DNA of 64,000 nucleotides from Ensifer sp. LCM 4579 (GTDB taxonomy: Bacteria > Pseudomonadota > Alphaproteobacteria > Rhizobiales > Rhizobiaceae): positions 122,426 to 186,425 of the forward strand of contig NZ_MDDV01000060.1 of NCBI RefSeq assembly GCF_001854885.1, in the 5' to 3' direction. The notes beneath the pieces are model-generated. The model was not told the DNA's origin. It saw nothing but the letters and a program-made list of their open reading frames with translations, and ran no database searches. The translations under genes were made by a program, and so were the position numbers. Positions 60,198-64,000 of this stretch are shown piece after piece. Position 1 is the stretch's first letter, and each line of letters opens with the position of its first letter.

Positions 60198-61556
60198 ATG
60201 ACGAAATTCCTTACTGCCACCATCGCCCTGACCGCTTTGATGTCGACGACAGCTCTTGCAGAAGACAAGAACTTTCCGGCGACGCTGAAGGCGCATGCGA
60301 TCCTGCCGGCCAACACCATCATCGCCGCGCCCGCCGACGCGGCCGAATACCTCAAGACCTCCGGCAAGTTCACGACCTCGGATCGTAAACGGGCGGAGGA
60401 ATTGGGAAGCGTGCCGGGCAAGGACGGCGTTCGCCCGACCGGCCTCGCGCTTCCCTTCAACGGTCAGCCGATGCAGGGCTTCTCCGGCATCAAGGCGATG
60501 GAGGATGGTACCTTCTGGAGCCTTTCAGACAACGGCTTCGGCAACAAGCTCAACTCGACCGACGCGATGCTCATGCTTCATCATCTCAAGATCGACTGGG
60601 ACGCCGGCAAGGTCGAGGCACTCAAGACGGTCTTCCTGTCCGACCCGGACCGTAAGGCGCCCTTCCCGATCGTCATGGAAGGCTCGGAGACACGCTATCT
60701 CACCGGCGGCGACTTCGATGTCGAGTCGATCCAACCCGTCGCCGACGGCTTCTGGGTCGGCGAGGAATTCGGTCCCTATATCCTCAAGTTCGACATGAGC
60801 GGCAAACTGACCGACGTCATTCCGACGATGGTCGGCGAAACGCCGGTCCTGTCGCCGGATAATCCGACCCTGACGCTGCAGGCGGACCCGTCGAAGAAGA
60901 CGCCCGCCTTCAATCTCAAGCGCTCCGGCGGCTACGAGGGGCTGGCGCTGTCAAAGGACGGCACCAAACTTTTCGGCCTGCTCGAAGGTCCGCTCTGGAC
61001 GGACGATGAAACGGTCGAGCAGGCGGATGGCCGTCCGGCCTTGCGGATCGTCGAGCTCGACGTCGCGAGCAAGAGCTGGACGGGACGCAGCTGGCTCTAT
61101 CCGCTCGCAGAAGGCGGCGAGGCGATCGGCGACTTCAACATGCTCGACGAGAAGACGGCGTTGGTGATCGAACGCGACAACGGCGCCGGCACGCTCGACA
61201 AGGCCTGTGCCGATCCGAAGGATCCGAAGCCGGATTGCTTTGCCGTCGGCTCAAAGGTGAAGCGCATCTACAAGATCGAGATCAGCGACGAAAACGCCGG
61301 AAAGGCGGTGCGCAAGATCGGCTATATCGACCTTTTGAATATCTCCGATCCGGACAACCGCAAGCGCCAGGGCGACGGCGAGGGCCATTATGACATGCCC
61401 TTCGTCACCATCGAAAATGTCGATCGGGTCGACGATACGCATATCATCGTCGGCAACGACAACAACCTGCCCTTCTCCGCCGGGCGGTCGCTCGACCGGG
61501 CGGACGACAACGAGTTCGTGCTGCTCGAGGTCGGCGAATTCCTGAAAGCGGAGTAA
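60198..61556 (+). CDS. Periplasmic esterase-like phytase-family protein
   Basis: Exported beta-propeller protein of 452 residues (PF13449-type, esterase-like activity of phytase). The signal peptide ends TTALA. Family blocks are MQGFSGIKAMEDGTFWSLSDNGFGNKLNSTDAML, GDFDVESIQPVADGFWVGEEFGPYIL and GYEGLALSKDGTKLFGLLEGPL, and near the end ENVDRVDDTHIIVGNDNNLPFSAGR. It probably releases phosphate from organic esters. The PHO-box array upstream suggests PhoB control. The next genes, ppx and ppk, lie on the opposite strand. Confidence 0.92.
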   Translation: MTKFLTATIALTALMSTTALAEDKNFPATLKAHAILPANTIIAAPADAAEYLKTSGKFTTSDRKRAEELGSVPGKDGVRPTGLALPFNGQPMQGFSGIKAMEDGTFWSLSDNGFGNKLNSTDAMLMLHHLKIDWDAGKVEALKTVFLSDPDRKAPFPIVMEGSETRYLTGGDFDVESIQPVADGFWVGEEFGPYILKFDMSGKLTDVIPTMVGETPVLSPDNPTLTLQADPSKKTPAFNLKRSGGYEGLALSKDGTKLFGLLEGPLWTDDETVEQADGRPALRIVELDVASKSWTGRSWLYPLAEGGEAIGDFNMLDEKTALVIERDNGAGTLDKACADPKDPKPDCFAVGSKVKRIYKIEISDENAGKAVRKIGYIDLLNISDPDNRKRQGDGEGHYDMPFVTIENVDRVDDTHIIVGNDNNLPFSAGRSLDRADDNEFVLLEVGEFLKAE

Positions 61557-61564
61557 TCGCAAGC

Positions 61565-61591
61565 CACGGCCGCGCCCATGGCGCGGCCGTG
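61565..61591. terminator. Hairpin between convergent phytase-like gene and ppx
   Basis: Arms CACGGCCGCGC and GCGCGGCCGTG around CCATG, 8 bp past the phytase-like stop. There is only a weak T-run, so it may stop both convergent transcripts or just protect their 3' ends. Confidence 0.6.
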
Positions 61592-61613
61592 TTCAGGCCT
61601 CATGGCGAGCGCA

Positions 61614-63137
61614 TCAGCTCTCGAACCGGAAAGCGAGCCCCTTGCCCGTCAGCTTGGCCAGTTGCTGCAGACGGCCTTCCAGCCGCTCGCCCTCGAAGTC
61701 CGCATAGGCGGCGGGCACAACGAATTCGAGGTCGGTGTCGGGCTCAGACGACGGCCGCAATGTGAGGTGACGGGCAACGCCCGGCATGGAGGCGGAGAAG
61801 AGATAGGCGACGCGCAGCAGGCCGCCGAGCAGCTTGGCGAGCTCCAGCAGGCGCGGCGTCGTTACCCGGGCGAGCGGCCCCGTCGCGCCATCGTCGTTAA
61901 GCCCCTCCAGCCGGTAGTAATTCGCGAGCGCGATGTAGGCGCGGCCCGCATGGCTGATGCCGGAAAAGGCCGAGTGGGCGATGACATTGAGTGCCTGAAG
62001 GCCGCGATAGTCGGGATGCGCGCGCCAGCTGATATCCGCCAGCAGACATGCCGCCCGGCGGTAGCGGCTTTCCTCCTGCGTTTCCTCGACGCCGAAGAAC
62101 GGCACCATGCGGCCGGTCCATTCGGCAAGCTCGCGCGCATGTTCGGGCGAACGAGCCCGCAATATCGCAAGCTCGTCGGCAGCTGTGAGCAACGGATCCT
62201 GCGAGCGCTCCGCCTCCGACAGCAGCGAGAAGAGATAGCCTTCGCGCACGCCAAGGGCGGAAAACGAGATGCGTTCGGGCTTCATGTTCGAAATTGCCTC
62301 CTGCATCGTCACCGCCCCGAAGGGCAGCAGGCTGCGGCGGCTCTTGGAAATCGTCGAAAAGGCCGATGGCTTGAGGAGCTTCGGCTCGATCACCTCCGCC
62401 AGGACCGCCATTGCCTCGTCCGACGAAATCTCGTAGCCCTGCATCATGTGAAGCGGATAGTCGCGCATTTCCATGTGAAGCTTGGCGATCGCACGCCAGG
62501 TGCCGCCGACGGCGTAGAAGGTGCGCCCGGTCCCCTTCTTCAGGACCTCCGCTTCCTTCATGAATTTGCGAACCCAGGTCCTCGCTTTCGGCAGTGAGCC
62601 GCCGGAGTGTTCGAACAGACGAATGCCTCCGAGCGGTAGCGTTATGCCCTTGCCGATCTTCTTGCCCCTGATATCGACAAACTCGAGCGAGCCGCCGCCG
62701 AGGTCGCCAACGATGCCATCGGGATCGTGGTATCCGCTGAGGACGCCCATGGCGGAGAAATAGGCTTCCTCTTCCCCCGTCAGGATTCGTACCTTCTGCC
62801 CGAGAATGGCTTCGGCCTTGTCGATGAAGGGGGGGCCGTTGGACGCCTCGCGCGCTGCGGCCGTGGCCAGCACGAACATGCTGGTGGCGCGCGCCTGATC
62901 CGACAGGGCGCGAAAGCGTTGCAGCGCCTTCAGCGCCCGTTCAACGCTTTCCTCCTCCATGCGGCCGGTTGCATCGATGCCCTTGCCGAGACCGCACATC
63001 ACTTTTTCATTGAACAGCACCGCCGGTGCGCGGCTCAGGCCCTCATAGATGACGAGACGAATGGAGTTGGAGCCGATGTCCACGACGGAAACCGGGCGGA
63101 TGCCGGGCAGACGCCCCTGCGCTTCAGATTCGACCAT
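61614..63137 (-). CDS. ppx: Exopolyphosphatase (Ppx/GppA family)
   Basis: A 507-residue enzyme of the actin-like ASKHA fold that degrades polyphosphate and may also act on pppGpp. Visible motifs are VSVVDIGSNSIRLVIYEG, ATAAAREASNGPPFIDKAE, GEEEAYFSAMGVLSG and GIVGDLGGGSLEFVDI (phosphate loops). The C-terminal half is an HD-like helical domain (HPDYRGLQALNVIAHSAFSGISHAGR). It starts 11 bp after ppk, so synthesis and breakdown of polyphosphate are co-transcribed. Confidence 0.95.
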   Translation of the reverse strand: MVESEAQGRLPGIRPVSVVDIGSNSIRLVIYEGLSRAPAVLFNEKVMCGLGKGIDATGRMEEESVERALKALQRFRALSDQARATSMFVLATAAAREASNGPPFIDKAEAILGQKVRILTGEEEAYFSAMGVLSGYHDPDGIVGDLGGGSLEFVDIRGKKIGKGITLPLGGIRLFEHSGGSLPKARTWVRKFMKEAEVLKKGTGRTFYAVGGTWRAIAKLHMEMRDYPLHMMQGYEISSDEAMAVLAEVIEPKLLKPSAFSTISKSRRSLLPFGAVTMQEAISNMKPERISFSALGVREGYLFSLLSEAERSQDPLLTAADELAILRARSPEHARELAEWTGRMVPFFGVEETQEESRYRRAACLLADISWRAHPDYRGLQALNVIAHSAFSGISHAGRAYIALANYYRLEGLNDDGATGPLARVTTPRLLELAKLLGGLLRVAYLFSASMPGVARHLTLRPSSEPDTDLEFVVPAAYADFEGERLEGRLQQLAKLTGKGLAFRFES

Positions 63138-63148
63138 TTAATTCCAGT

Positions 63149-64000
63149 TTACTTGCGCCAACCGCTTTTCCAGCCGGCAATCAGCTTCGGTGCACTGGAC
63201 TTCAGGGCCTCACCCCGGCCCGAAAGGCTGGGATTGGTCATGAAATAATGCTGCGCGTTGAACGGCTCGGCATCCTTGCCGACTTCCATGCGGCGCGAGG
63301 TGCCGTCGGGAAGAATTTCGTAGCTCTGCTGGTTGTCGATGAGATTACCCAGCATGATCTGCGAAAGAACCTGTTCGTGCACAGTCCGGTTGATGAGAGG
63401 CACGAGCGTCTCGACCCGCCGGTCCAGATTGCGCGGCATCATATCCGCCGAACCGATATAGACAAGCGCATTTTCCGAGGGAAGCCCATGGCCGTTGCCG
63501 AAGCAAAAAATGCGGGAATGCTCGAGGAAACGGCCGACGATGGACTTGACACGGATATTGTCGGAGAGGCCCGGCACCTGCGGGCGAAGGCAGCAGATGC
63601 CGCGCACGACGAGATCGACCTCGACGCCGGCGCCGCTTGCCCTGTAGAGCGCGTCGATGATTTCCGGGTCGACGAGCGAGTTCATCTTCATCCAGATCGC
63701 CGCCGGCCGGCCGGCCTCCACATGCGCGATCTCCTCGTCGATATGCTGGAGGATGCGCGGGCGCAGCGTGTGCGGCGACACCGCGAGCTTCATGCCCGCC
63801 TCCGGTTCGCCATAGCCGGTGATGAAATTGAAGATGTTCGCCATGTCGTGGGCGATCACGGCGTTGCAGGTGAAGAACGACAGGTCCGTATAGATCTTCG
63901 CGGTCACAGGATGGTAGTTGCCGGTTCCGAGGTGGCAATAGGTGCGGAGCTTGCCCTCCTCCCGGCGCACGACCATGGACATTTTCGCATGCGTCTTGAG
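63149..64000 (-). CDS. ppk: Polyphosphate kinase (C-terminal part)
   Basis: The last 283 codons of PPK1, which reversibly polymerises ATP gamma-phosphate into polyphosphate. The gene continues past the right edge. The sequence enters at [15 protein letters not shown] and continues [25 protein letters not shown] and [78 protein letters not shown] closes the catalytic half. These are the PLD-like C domains. It is followed closely by ppx. Confidence 0.96.
   Translation of the reverse strand, partial: LKTHAKMSMVVRREEGKLRTYCHLGTGNYHPVTAKIYTDLSFFTCNAVIAHDMANIFNFITGYGEPEAGMKLAVSPHTLRPRILQHIDEEIAHVEAGRPAAIWMKMNSLVDPEIIDALYRASGAGVEVDLVVRGICCLRPQVPGLSDNIRVKSIVGRFLEHSRIFCFGNGHGLPSENALVYIGSADMMPRNLDRRVETLVPLINRTVHEQVLSQIMLGNLIDNQQSYEILPDGTSRRMEVGKDAEPFNAQHYFMTNPSLSGRGEALKSSAPKLIAGWKSGWRK

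Overview
This is chromosomal DNA of a rhizobium in the Sinorhizobium/Ensifer group. I infer this from the high G+C content and alphaproteobacterial codon use. The gene orders also fit: bamE / cbp3-DUF177-plsX-fabH-ihfA-merR, and glyA-nrdR-ribD-ribE...ribH-nusB. Rhizobium-type intergenic palindromic repeats and several Rhizobiales-only small proteins point the same way. No phage, transposase, CRISPR array or rRNA was seen. One tRNA gene (tRNA-Pro, GGG) is present.

Layout. 1-3.2 kb: a TRAP dicarboxylate-type binding protein (partial) divergent from a DctS/FixJ-like two-component pair. 3.2-6.1 kb: heme A synthase, a DUF2842 membrane protein, a metallophosphoesterase and a hexapeptide acetyltransferase. 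6.3-15.8 kb: a Wzx/Wzy-type surface polysaccharide island. It holds a CelD-like acetyltransferase, a Wzc-like co-polymerase with a degraded kinase domain, a Wza-like lipoprotein, two GT4 glycosyltransferases, a polyprenyl-phosphate glycosylphosphotransferase and a Wzy-like polymerase. Its content resembles the Agrobacterium unipolar polysaccharide (upp) locus. 15.9-24.6 kb: small proteins, tRNA-Pro, MerR, ihfA, fabH, plsX, DUF177, a cytochrome bc1 assembly chaperone, bamE and the proton pyrophosphatase hppA. 24.8-32.4 kb: an MFS protein and the nusB/ribH, ribE/ribD, nrdR and glyA housekeeping block. ribD carries an in-frame palindromic repeat insertion. 32.5-35.4 kb: an L,D-transpeptidase with its probable MarR-type regulator (ldtP/ldtR). 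35.6-45.9 kb: hemB, an RDD protein, bpt, an EamA exporter, an ArsR regulator, parC, an exported protein of unknown function, and a groEL without groES.

46.1-52.6 kb is a pentoside-utilisation locus: a COG4189-type regulator, a GH51 alpha-arabinofuranosidase and an UgpC-type sugar ABC transporter operon. The second permease and the binding protein of that transporter have lost internal segments, so the transporter looks broken while the hydrolase and regulator are intact. Two sets of inverted repeats there look like operators. 52.6-64 kb: aspS, an MFS protein, a Tat-exported multicopper oxidase, RNase D, a membrane class III nucleotide cyclase, a phytase-like esterase behind an 11-bp-periodic PHO-box array, and the polyphosphate genes ppx and ppk (ppk cut by the window end).

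The strongest leads are the decayed transporter operon with its putative operators, the repeat element translated inside ribD, the PHO-box array, the degenerate tyrosine-kinase domain in the polysaccharide island, the solitary GroEL, and a dispersed repeat family with two alternative 3' halves. I found no clearly novel multi-gene system.
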